Source: Streptomyces sp. CB02056 (GTDB lineage: Bacteria > Actinomycetota > Actinomycetes > Streptomycetales > Streptomycetaceae). From it: DNA of 64,000 nt. Below, in pieces: positions 25,659 through 32,944 of this stretch. Every line of letters begins with the position of its first letter. The stretch's first letter is position 1. The notes beneath the pieces were generated by a model. The model had not been told where the DNA came from. It worked only from the letters and a program-made list of their open reading frames with translations, and ran no database searches. The translations under genes and the position numbers were made by a program. The stretch lies in contig NZ_LIPD01000009.1 of NCBI RefSeq assembly GCF_001905545.1, positions 335,352 to 399,351 on the forward strand, read 5' to 3'.

Positions 25659-26735
25659 TCAGGCCGGGTAGGCGTGGGTCTGGGCGGCCTTGACCGAGGC
25701 CCAGACCGCGACGCCGGGCGCCAGCTCCAGCTCCGCGACGGCGGCCGGGGTCAGGTCGGCGGCCATCGGCAGGTCGCCGGAGAGTTCGACGCGGACCTGG
25801 TCGCCGTGCAGGTCGAGCCCGGTGACCTCGGCCTGCCAGAGGTTGCGCGCGCTGGTCCGCGGACGCTCCCGGTACAGCGTCACGGCGGAGGGCGGGAAGG
25901 CGACGAAGGCCGGACCGTCCAGCTCCTCGGTGGTGGCCAGCGCCGTGCCGTCCGGGAGCGTGACCCGGGAGCCCTCGGCCCGGCCCTGGTACAGGTTCAG
26001 TCCGACCAGCCGGGCGATGTAGTCGGTGCGCGGGCGCCGGGCGACCTCCGCCGGGCTGCCGGACTGCACCTCGTGCCCGTCCTCGATCACCACCAGTCGG
26101 TCGGCCAGCACCATGGCGTCCAGCGGGTCGTGCGTCACCAGCACCGCCACCGCCTCGAACTCGGCCAGGTGGCGCCGCAGTTGGGCGCGTACGTCGAGCC
26201 GGGTGCGGGCGTCCAGGGCGGCCAGCGGCTCGTCCAGTAGGAGCAGCCGGGGGCGTACGGCGAGGGCTCGGGCGAGCGCCACCCGCTGGGCCTGGCCGCC
26301 GGAGAGCCGGCCGGGGCGGACCGGGGCGTGGTCGGCCAGGCCCATCCGCTCCAGCCAGTCGGCCGCCTCGGCCCGCGCCTCCCGCTTGGGGCGGCCCTGG
26401 CAGCGCGGGCCGAAGGCGACGTTGTCGAGCGCGCTCAGGTGCGGGAACAGCAGGTAGTCCTGGAACACCACGCCGACCGGCCGCTCCTCGGCCGGGGTGT
26501 GCACGCGCTGCGCCGGGTCCTCCAGGAGGCGGCCGTCCAGGCGCAGGTGGCCGCCGGTGAGCGGGAGCAGCCCGGCGAGGGCGCGCAGGGCGGTGGACTT
26601 CCCGGCGCCGTTGGGGCCGAGCAGTGCCACCACCTCGCCGGGGGCGGCGGTCAGTGCGAGGTCGAGGGCGAACGCGGCGCGCTCGACCCGCAGGCGGGCG
26701 TCCAGGGCGGGGCCGGGGCGGCTTTCGGTGCTCAT
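25659..26735 (-). CDS. modC: Molybdate ABC transporter ATPase ModC
   Basis: A 358-residue importer ATPase. Walker A LLGPNGAGKSTALRAL (about residues 39-54), signature RLSGGQAQRVALARALAV, Walker B LLLLDEPLAALDART and switch LVTHDPLDAM are complete. The last 90 residues form the TOBE/Mop-type molybdate-binding domain of ModC (ARNLWQAEVTGLDLHGDQVRVEL). The start at 26735 precedes the conserved N-terminal strand. A 142-nt gap separates it from modB. Energises molybdate uptake for molybdenum-cofactor enzymes. Confidence 0.93.
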   Translation of the reverse strand: MSTESRPGPALDARLRVERAAFALDLALTAAPGEVVALLGPNGAGKSTALRALAGLLPLTGGHLRLDGRLLEDPAQRVHTPAEERPVGVVFQDYLLFPHLSALDNVAFGPRCQGRPKREARAEAADWLERMGLADHAPVRPGRLSGGQAQRVALARALAVRPRLLLLDEPLAALDARTRLDVRAQLRRHLAEFEAVAVLVTHDPLDAMVLADRLVVIEDGHEVQSGSPAEVARRPRTDYIARLVGLNLYQGRAEGSRVTLPDGTALATTEELDGPAFVAFPPSAVTLYRERPRTSARNLWQAEVTGLDLHGDQVRVELSGDLPMAADLTPAAVAELELAPGVAVWASVKAAQTHAYPA

Positions 26736-26877
26736 CGGGGCGGCGTCCAGGTGTCCAGTGCGTCTGCTGCGTTCAGCGTGTCCGGGATGGCAGGTGGGGA
26801 GGGGAGGGCGCGTGCGGTCGGGATGGTGCGGGTGGTCAGGATGGCCTGTGCGCTCGGGACGGCGCGGGCGGGCGGGG

Positions 26878-27816
26878 TCACGGCGTCGACAGCCAGCGGT
26901 CGCGCAGGCCGACCAGGACGGCGACGGAGACCACCAGCAGCACCAGCGACAGCGCGATCGCCGCCTGCGGGTCCGACTCCATGGCCAGGTAGACGGCCAG
27001 CGGCATGGTCTGGGTGCGGCCCGGGAAGTTGCCCGCGAAGGTGATCGTCGCACCGAACTCGCCGAGCGCCCGGGCCCAGGCCAGGACGGCCCCGGCGGCG
27101 ATCCCCGGCGCGATCAGCGGCAGGGTGACCCGCCGGAACGCGGTCAGTCGGGAGGCGCCCAGGGTCGCGGCGGCCTCCTCGTAGCGGGGGTCGGCGGCCC
27201 GCAGCGCGCCCTCGACGCTGATCACCAGGAACGGCATCGCCACGAACGCCTCGGCGATCACGACCCCGGTGGTGGTGAACGGCAGCGTGATGCCGAAGGC
27301 CGAGTCGAGCCAGGAGCCGACGATGCCGCGCCGCCCGAGCACCAGCAGCAGCGCCACACCGCCGACCACCGGCGGCAGCACCAGCGGCAGGGTGACCAGC
27401 GCCCGGATCACCCGCCGGCCCGGCAGCTCGGTGCGGGCGAGCAGCCAGGCCAGCGGGACGCCCAGGACCAACGACACGGCGGTGGCCGCGGTCGCGCTGA
27501 TCAGCGACAGGCGCAGCGCGTCCCAGACGGCGGTGCTGGTGAGCTGCTCGGACAGGTCGCTCCAGGGCGCCCGGATCAGCAGGCCGACCAGCGGCAGGAC
27601 CAGGAACGCCAACCCGAGCAGCGCCGGGAGCAGCAGGGCGACCGGGGCGCGGTGCGTCCGCGGGCGTCGGTTTCGCGGGGCGCGGCTTCGTGGGTCGCGA
27701 CGCGGCGGGGCCGTCTCGGCTTCCGCCGCGCCGCCGCCGACGGTGCGGTTCCGACCGGAGTCGCGTCCGGAGTCGCGTCCGGAGCCGTCCCCGGAGCCGG
27801 TGGTGCGCTCGCTCAC
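26878..27816 (-). CDS. modB: Molybdate ABC transporter permease ModB
   Basis: A 312-residue permease with a charged, Gly/Arg-rich N-terminal stretch of about 50 residues, then five to six membrane helices. The cytoplasmic EAA-type loop reads EEAAATLGASRLTAFRRVTLPLI, and GEFGATITFAGNFPGRTQTMPLAVY is characteristic of ModB/CysW. The GTG at 27816 overlaps the modA stop by 4 nt, so translation is coupled. Forms the channel with ModC and receives molybdate from ModA. Confidence 0.93.
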   Translation of the reverse strand: MSERTTGSGDGSGRDSGRDSGRNRTVGGGAAEAETAPPRRDPRSRAPRNRRPRTHRAPVALLLPALLGLAFLVLPLVGLLIRAPWSDLSEQLTSTAVWDALRLSLISATAATAVSLVLGVPLAWLLARTELPGRRVIRALVTLPLVLPPVVGGVALLLVLGRRGIVGSWLDSAFGITLPFTTTGVVIAEAFVAMPFLVISVEGALRAADPRYEEAAATLGASRLTAFRRVTLPLIAPGIAAGAVLAWARALGEFGATITFAGNFPGRTQTMPLAVYLAMESDPQAAIALSLVLLVVSVAVLVGLRDRWLSTP

Positions 27817-28661
27817 GGTGCCTGGAAGCCCGCCGAGGTCAGCACCTGCTTGGCCTCGGGCGACTGGACGTACGCGACGAAGGCGGCGGCGCCGTCCTTG
27901 TTCGGCGCCTTGGCGAGTGCGGCGATCGGGTAGTCGTTCACGGCCTTGTCGGCCTCGGGGAAGTCCACGCCGTCGATCTTCGCAGCATCGGCCTGCACAT
28001 CGGTCCGGTACACCAGGGACGCGTCGACCTCGCCGAGTTCGACCTTGGTGAGCGCGCCCTTGACGTCCTGCTCCAGGGTGACCGGGGTGAGGTCGACGCC
28101 CGCCGCCTTGAGCGCGGTCTGGGCGGCGGCGCCGCACGGCACCTCCTTCGCGCACAGCGCGACCTTCACGCCGGAGGCGGTGAGGTCCTTGAGGCCCGCG
28201 ATGTGCTTGGGGTTGCCCTTGGGGACGGCGATGGTGAGCGTGTTCCGGACGAAGGTCGTCGGCTGCCCGCTGGCACCGCCCGCGTCCGTCACGGTCTTCA
28301 TGGTGGCCGGGCTGGCGGCGGCGAACACGTCCGCCGGGGCACCGGAGTTGATGCTGGTGGCGAGGCTGGAGCTGCCGCCGAAGTTGAAGGTGACCTTGGC
28401 GCCCGGGTTGGCGGCCTCGAACTTCTTGCCGAGCTCGGTGAAGGTCTCCTTGAGCGAGGCGGCGGCGAAGACGGTAATGGTGCCGGAGGCCTTCGGGACG
28501 CTGCTGCCCGCGGCGGAGGCGTTCGTGGAGGTGCTCGAAGAGGCCGAGGAACCGGAGGACTTGCCGCCGTCGCTGCCGCAGGCGCTGACTCCGAGCCCGA
28601 GGACGAGGACCGCGGCGGTGGCGACGGCGAGCCTGCGGGCGGTGGGCGTACGGGTGCTCAT
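27813..28661 (-). CDS. modA: Molybdate-binding lipoprotein ModA
   Basis: A 282-residue extracellular binding protein. The signal peptide ends in a lipobox LGVSAC (Cys about residue 28), followed by a Ser-rich linker of 25 residues. The domain opens ITVFAAASLKETFTELG, continues FNFGGSSSLATSINSGAPADVF and has VALCAKEVPCG, all typical of ModA; oxyanion-binding Ser residues are in AAASL and GGSSSL. Strong ribosome site ggagggg. A TATGAT hexamer on the minus strand (28733-28738) in the upstream gap could be its -10 box. First gene of modABC. Confidence 0.94.
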   Translation of the reverse strand: MSTRTPTARRLAVATAAVLVLGLGVSACGSDGGKSSGSSASSSTSTNASAAGSSVPKASGTITVFAAASLKETFTELGKKFEAANPGAKVTFNFGGSSSLATSINSGAPADVFAAASPATMKTVTDAGGASGQPTTFVRNTLTIAVPKGNPKHIAGLKDLTASGVKVALCAKEVPCGAAAQTALKAAGVDLTPVTLEQDVKGALTKVELGEVDASLVYRTDVQADAAKIDGVDFPEADKAVNDYPIAALAKAPNKDGAAAFVAYVQSPEAKQVLTSAGFQAP

Positions 28662-29033
28662 CGGTGCTTCCCCTCCAGGGTGCGCGCCGGGAGGGGCGCG
28701 AGGGACGAGCCGCAGGTGCGGCCATTACGGCGATCATAGTGCCGCAAATGCGAGCGATAAATCCCCTGTCGGTTCGCACAGCTGGGGGCCGCAGGGGTCT
28801 CGGGGCTGCTGTGGGATGGCTCAACCGGGACTCGCGGGGCGCGGTGAGGACGGTGAGGGTGGTGAGGCGGTCAGGCTGGTGGGGACGGTGGGCCGGTGGG
28901 GGCGCTGGCGAGGGGCGCGCGGTAATTGCGTCGCGCCGTGGGTGGTCGAACGGCGAGAGTGGTCGCCGTCCGTACAGACGGCCGGGCCGGTCGGACACAC
29001 GGCCGGGGCCGAACCAAGGGGAAGAGTCCGTCC
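28662..29033. other. Divergent promoter gap between modA and the RNA ligase gene
   Basis: 372 nt without a gene. A short lower-GC patch (about 28725-28770) contains the TATGAT candidate -10 for modA and the loose inverted repeat CGATCAT...GCGAGCGAT. From 28840 to 28930 the sequence is made of short ggtgagg/ggtgg direct repeats. No ModE-type site can be named with confidence. Confidence 0.4.
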
Positions 29034-30101
29034 ATGTCCACGCTGCGCGTCACCGCCGAGAAGCTGGTCATCCTGGAGCACCCGAACGCCGATGCCCTGG
29101 AGCTCGCCCAGGTCTGCCTCTACCGGGCGGTGGTCGCGAAAGGCGCGTACCGGACCGGGGACCACGCCGTCTACATCCCCGAACAGTCCGTCCTCCCGGA
29201 TGAGTTGATCGAGGAGCTGGGTCTGACCGGCAAGCTGGCCGGCGCCCGGGCGAACCGGGTGAAGGCGGTGCGGCTGCGCGGCGAGCTGTCCCAGGGCGTC
29301 GTCTGCCGGCCCGCCGCGCTCGCCGGCACCGACCTGGCCGTCGCGGCCGAGCGCGGTGAGGACTTCGCCGAGCTGCTCGGGGTCGTCAAGTGGCAGCCGC
29401 CGGTGCCGACGTCGATGAGCGGTGACGTGGTCAGTGCGCCGGACCTGCTGCCCTGGGTGGACATCGAGAACCTCAAGCGCTACCCCGAGGCCTTCGCGCC
29501 GGGCGAGCCGGTGGTACTGACCGAGAAGCTGCACGGCAGCTGCTGCCTGGTCACGTACACCGCCGCCACCGGCGAGGTGCGGGTGTCGTCCAAGGGCATC
29601 GGTGCGCAGGGGCTGGCGTTGGCCGAGGACGCGCGCAACCTCTACTGGCGGGCGGTGCGCGCGTACGACATCCCGGCGGTGGCGGCCCGGCTGGCGGAGC
29701 GCCTCGGGGCCGAGCGGGTCGGCATCTTCGGCGAGGTCTTCGGCGAGGGCGTGCAGGACCTGGGCTACGGCGCCTCGGCGCGCACCGAGCGGCCCGGTTA
29801 CGCCGCGTTCGACGTGTCGGCCCTCGTGGACGGGCAGCTGAACTGGCTTTCGGCAGCCGAACTGCTGGACGGGGAACTGCCGTTGGTGCCCGAGCTGTGG
29901 CGCGGACCGTTCGATCCGGAGACCGTGCTGGGGTTCGCGCGGGGCCGGGAGACCGTCTCCGGGCGTGAACTGCACCTGCGCGAGGGCGTGGTGGTGCGGC
30001 CGGTCACCGAGCGCTGGAGCCCGGTGCTCGGTGGGCGGGCGATCGCCAAGGTGGTCAGCGAGGCTTACCTGACCCGCAAGGGGGGCACCGAGTACGAGTG
30101 A
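29034..30101 (+). CDS. RNA ligase, DRB0094 (DraRnl/Rnl5) family
   Basis: A 355-residue ATP-dependent RNA ligase that seals 3'-OH/5'-phosphate breaks in RNA strands. An N-terminal OB-fold-like domain (MSTLRVTAEKLVILEHPNAD, residues 1-130) is the hallmark of the Deinococcus Rnl5 group. The nucleotidyltransferase domain has the lysine motif EKLHGSC (about residue 168), motif III IFGEVFGEG, motif IV REGVVVRP and motif V AKVVSEAYLTRK. The ATG at 29034 is where homology begins; a purine-rich ggggaagag lies upstream. It has no toxin, nuclease or RtcB-type partner beside it. The Rnl5 family seals nicked RNA when the 3'-OH strand is templated, so a repair role is likely but unproven here. Confidence 0.87.
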   Translation: MSTLRVTAEKLVILEHPNADALELAQVCLYRAVVAKGAYRTGDHAVYIPEQSVLPDELIEELGLTGKLAGARANRVKAVRLRGELSQGVVCRPAALAGTDLAVAAERGEDFAELLGVVKWQPPVPTSMSGDVVSAPDLLPWVDIENLKRYPEAFAPGEPVVLTEKLHGSCCLVTYTAATGEVRVSSKGIGAQGLALAEDARNLYWRAVRAYDIPAVAARLAERLGAERVGIFGEVFGEGVQDLGYGASARTERPGYAAFDVSALVDGQLNWLSAAELLDGELPLVPELWRGPFDPETVLGFARGRETVSGRELHLREGVVVRPVTERWSPVLGGRAIAKVVSEAYLTRKGGTEYE

Positions 30102-30224
30102 GACGGGCCCGGATCCGGTGGCCGGGCAGGTCGGTCCGGCCGACCGGTCCGGGTGCGGCTCCTCTCGGTGCTGACCGCCCGTCGGTAGAGGCGGCGGGCG
30201 AGTCCCCGTACAGAAGGAGTGCCG

Positions 30225-31631
30225 ATGGCCACCGAAGTCCTCCCCGTTCCCGACCCCGGCCTCGTGCCCGCCCCCACCTCCGCGATACCCGTGCCGGCCG
30301 GGAACCCGCTGGTCGGATCGCTGTTCGACCTCACCCGCCGCCCGCTGCGCAGCTACCTCGCGGCCCGCCGCGACCACGGCGACGTGGTGCGCTTCCAGGC
30401 CGGGCCGCCCGGGCTGCGGGCCGACTTCTACGGGGTGTTCTCGCCGGAGGGCGTCCGCCAGGTGCTGGCGGGCGAGGCGGCCAACTTCCGCAAGGAGGAC
30501 CCGTTCTACGACGAGCTCCGGAGCAGCGTCGGCAACGGGCTGCTGACCAGTCAGGACGCCGAGTACCAGCGCCAACGCCGGATGGTGCAGCCGCTGTTCA
30601 CCCGGCGCCGGGTGGACGGCTACGCGGACGCGCTCGCGCAGGAGGCGCAGTCGCTCGCCGAGCGGTGGCGGGCGGTGCCCGGCGGGGTGGTGGACGCGGC
30701 GGACGAGACGTCCCGGTTCGCGCTGCGGGCGGTCGCGCGCATCCTCTTCGGCGCCGACGTGGAGGAGGCGATAGCGGTGGTCCACCGCAGCTTCCCGGTG
30801 CTCGGCGAGTACGTGAAGGAGCGCGGCTACGCCCCGGTCCGCCTCCCGCGCACCTGGCCGACGCCGGCCAACCGGCGCGGTGCCGAGGCCCAGCGGGCGC
30901 TGTACGGGGTCTGCGACCGGATCATCGCCGAACGGGCCGCGCGGGGCGGCGGCGACGAGGGCGCGGACGACCTGCTCACCCTGCTCGGCCGGGCCCGCGA
31001 CGACAACGGAGAGCGGCTGGACCCGGCCGAACTCCGGGACCAGGTCCTGGTGTTCCTGCTCGCCGGGCACGAGACCACGGCCACCGCGCTGGCCTTCGCG
31101 CTGCACCTGCTGGCCAAGCACCCCGAGCAGCGGCGGCTCGCCCGCGAGGAGGCGCGGACCGTCCTGGCCGGGCGCGCGCCGACGGCGGCGGACCTGGACG
31201 CGCTCCCGTACATCACCCGGGTGCTGAAGGAGGCGATGCGGCTCTATCCGTCGGCGGCCCTGGGCGGGCGGCGGGCGGTCGAGGAGACCGTCATCGACGG
31301 GTACGTGATCCCGGCGGGGGCACAGGTCGTCGTCGCACCGCTGGTCACCCACCGGCACCCGGACCACTGGGAGGATCCGGAGCGCTTCGACCCGGACCGC
31401 TTCCTGCCGGAGGCGGAGCGGGCCCGGCACCGCTACGCCTGGTTCCCGTTCGGGGGCGGGCCGCGGGCCTGCATCGGGCAGCACTTCTCGATGCTGGAGG
31501 CGGTGCTGGCGCTGGGGGTGCTGCTGCGGGACTTCGAGGTGGAGGCGGTGGACCGGAGGGTAGCGCTCGCCCAGGGGATCACGCTGCGGGCGGCGAGCCC
31601 GATGCGGATCCGGGTGACGGCTGACAGCTGA
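30225..31631 (+). CDS. Cytochrome P450
   Basis: A 468-residue soluble monooxygenase. The oxygen-activating I-helix is LLAGHETTATAL (about residue 285), the ExxR motif is LKEAMRLYPSA, and the heme loop is FPFGGGPRACIGQHF with the thiolate Cys near residue 413. The type resembles the CYP4/CYP102-like bacterial class with PxR-helix PERFDPDRFLPE. ATG at 30225 has aaggag 5 nt upstream. The last residues (VTADS) and the stop come from the first heptads of repeat copy E. P450 genes occur in some Streptomyces conservon operons, and this one lies upstream of a conservon in the same direction; redox partner genes are absent. Confidence 0.93.
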   Translation: MATEVLPVPDPGLVPAPTSAIPVPAGNPLVGSLFDLTRRPLRSYLAARRDHGDVVRFQAGPPGLRADFYGVFSPEGVRQVLAGEAANFRKEDPFYDELRSSVGNGLLTSQDAEYQRQRRMVQPLFTRRRVDGYADALAQEAQSLAERWRAVPGGVVDAADETSRFALRAVARILFGADVEEAIAVVHRSFPVLGEYVKERGYAPVRLPRTWPTPANRRGAEAQRALYGVCDRIIAERAARGGGDEGADDLLTLLGRARDDNGERLDPAELRDQVLVFLLAGHETTATALAFALHLLAKHPEQRRLAREEARTVLAGRAPTAADLDALPYITRVLKEAMRLYPSAALGGRRAVEETVIDGYVIPAGAQVVVAPLVTHRHPDHWEDPERFDPDRFLPEAERARHRYAWFPFGGGPRACIGQHFSMLEAVLALGVLLRDFEVEAVDRRVALAQGITLRAASPMRIRVTADS

Positions 31632-31741
31632 CGGCTGACGGGTTCAGCGAACAACGAACAGCGAAGAGCGAACAACAGACAGCGGACAGATGACAGATTT
31701 CAAACTCTGTTATCTGTCTGTTGTCATCTGTGCGCCGTCCG
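31614..31741. repeat. Heptad inverted repeat, copy E
   Basis: Starts inside the P450 gene: heptads from 31614 encode the last codons and stop (31629-31631). Twelve left units, one of them 6 bp long (31642-31647), lead to atttcaaact (31697-31706); five right units follow. The hairpin is imperfect compared with other copies. Situated between two plus-strand genes; the MHYT gene starts 222 nt further on, with a possible promoter TTGTCT (31805) and GATAGC (31829). Confidence 0.87.
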
Positions 31742-31963
31742 CTGGGCAGACGACCGGAGCATTCGAACACATCACCCGGGCCTCGCGGGCAGCTTTTCAG
31801 ATCTTTGTCTGACCGATTCCGGCCCCTCGATAGCGTCCCACGCACCCCAGGCCGGAAGCGCACATGCGGTTGGCATATGCCCTTCGTATGCAGTCCGCCC
31901 GGCCCGGGGAGCCCGGGCGCACCGCGTACCGCCTCCGGGCCCGACCGGTCGACCGGAGGTCCC

Positions 31964-32857
31964 ATGGGCACCATCAACCACCTCAGCTTCGGCTGGCTGA
32001 CCCCCGCCCTCTCGTACCTGATGGCCTGCGCCGGCGCGGCCCTCGGGCTGCGCTGCACGCTGCGCGGCCTGGCCGCGAGCGGCCCGGCCCGGCGGAACTG
32101 GCTGGTCACGGCCGCCGCCGCGATCGGCTCCGGAATCTGGACCATGCACTTCGTCGCCATGTTCGGCTTCACCGTCGACGGCACCGAGCTGCGCTACAAC
32201 GTGCCGCTGACCGTCCTCAGCCTCGTGGTCGCGGTGCTGGTCACCGGCCTCGGCCTGACCGTGGTCTGCTACGGCCGGCACCGCGGCCTCTCCCTGCTGT
32301 CCGGCGGCGTCACCACCGGTCTCGGCGTCGCCGCGATGCACTACCTGGGCATGGCCGCCCTCCGGATGCACGGCGGGCTGCACTACGACGCCGGGACGGT
32401 CGCGCTGTCCGTGCTGGTCGCGGTCGGCGCCGCCACCGCCGCGCTCTGGGCTGCCGTCACCATCCGCAACGTGTATGCGGCCGCGGCCGCCGCGATGGCC
32501 ATGGGCCTCGCCGTCAGCTGCATGCACTACACCGGCATGGCCGCCGTCCATGTCCGGTTGGAGCCGACCCGGACCGGCCTCGGCGGGGTCAGCCCGATGG
32601 AGTTCGTCTTCCCGCTCGCCGTCGGCCTCGGCTCGTTCCTCTTCCTCGCCTCGGCCTTCGTCGCGCTCTCGCCGACCGCCCAGGAGCGGGCCGGCTACCG
32701 GGAGGCCGGCGAGTTGGCCACCGAGGAACTCCCCGCCGGGCCCCCGTACCCCGAGCCCCCGTACCCCGAGCCCGCCCGGCAGGAGCTCGCCCCGGCCGAG
32801 GCCGGGCGGCGCGGCGGCGAGGGGCGCGACGGCGAACGGCACGGCCGCGCCGCCTGA
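31964..32857 (+). CDS. MHYT-domain integral membrane sensor protein
   Basis: A 297-residue protein with seven membrane helices. The three MHYT-type motifs are present: IWTMHFVAMF (about residue 62), AAMHYLGMAAL (about 125) and SCMHYTGMAAVH (about 186); their His and Met residues are proposed to bind copper and sense O2, CO or NO. No output domain follows, only a Pro/Glu-rich tail with a duplicated PPYPE, so it may signal through a partner. Ribosome site ggagg 5 nt before ATG. It is 87 nt upstream of the conservon in the same direction, which suggests shared regulation. Confidence 0.9.
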   Translation: MGTINHLSFGWLTPALSYLMACAGAALGLRCTLRGLAASGPARRNWLVTAAAAIGSGIWTMHFVAMFGFTVDGTELRYNVPLTVLSLVVAVLVTGLGLTVVCYGRHRGLSLLSGGVTTGLGVAAMHYLGMAALRMHGGLHYDAGTVALSVLVAVGAATAALWAAVTIRNVYAAAAAAMAMGLAVSCMHYTGMAAVHVRLEPTRTGLGGVSPMEFVFPLAVGLGSFLFLASAFVALSPTAQERAGYREAGELATEELPAGPPYPEPPYPEPARQELAPAEAGRRGGEGRDGERHGRAA

Positions 32858-32944
32858 GCCGCGCCCCCTCCAGTCCCCGACCGCCTGTCCCCGCCCGCCT
32901 GCCTCCGCCCTCCCGCCTCTCCCTGCCCGAAAGGCTCCTCACCC

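Noticed and set aside
28821..31484. An 887-residue minus-strand frame over the RNA ligase and P450 genes
   Set aside because: Spans two clear plus-strand genes and the gap between them; His/Gln/Arg-rich shadow composition.
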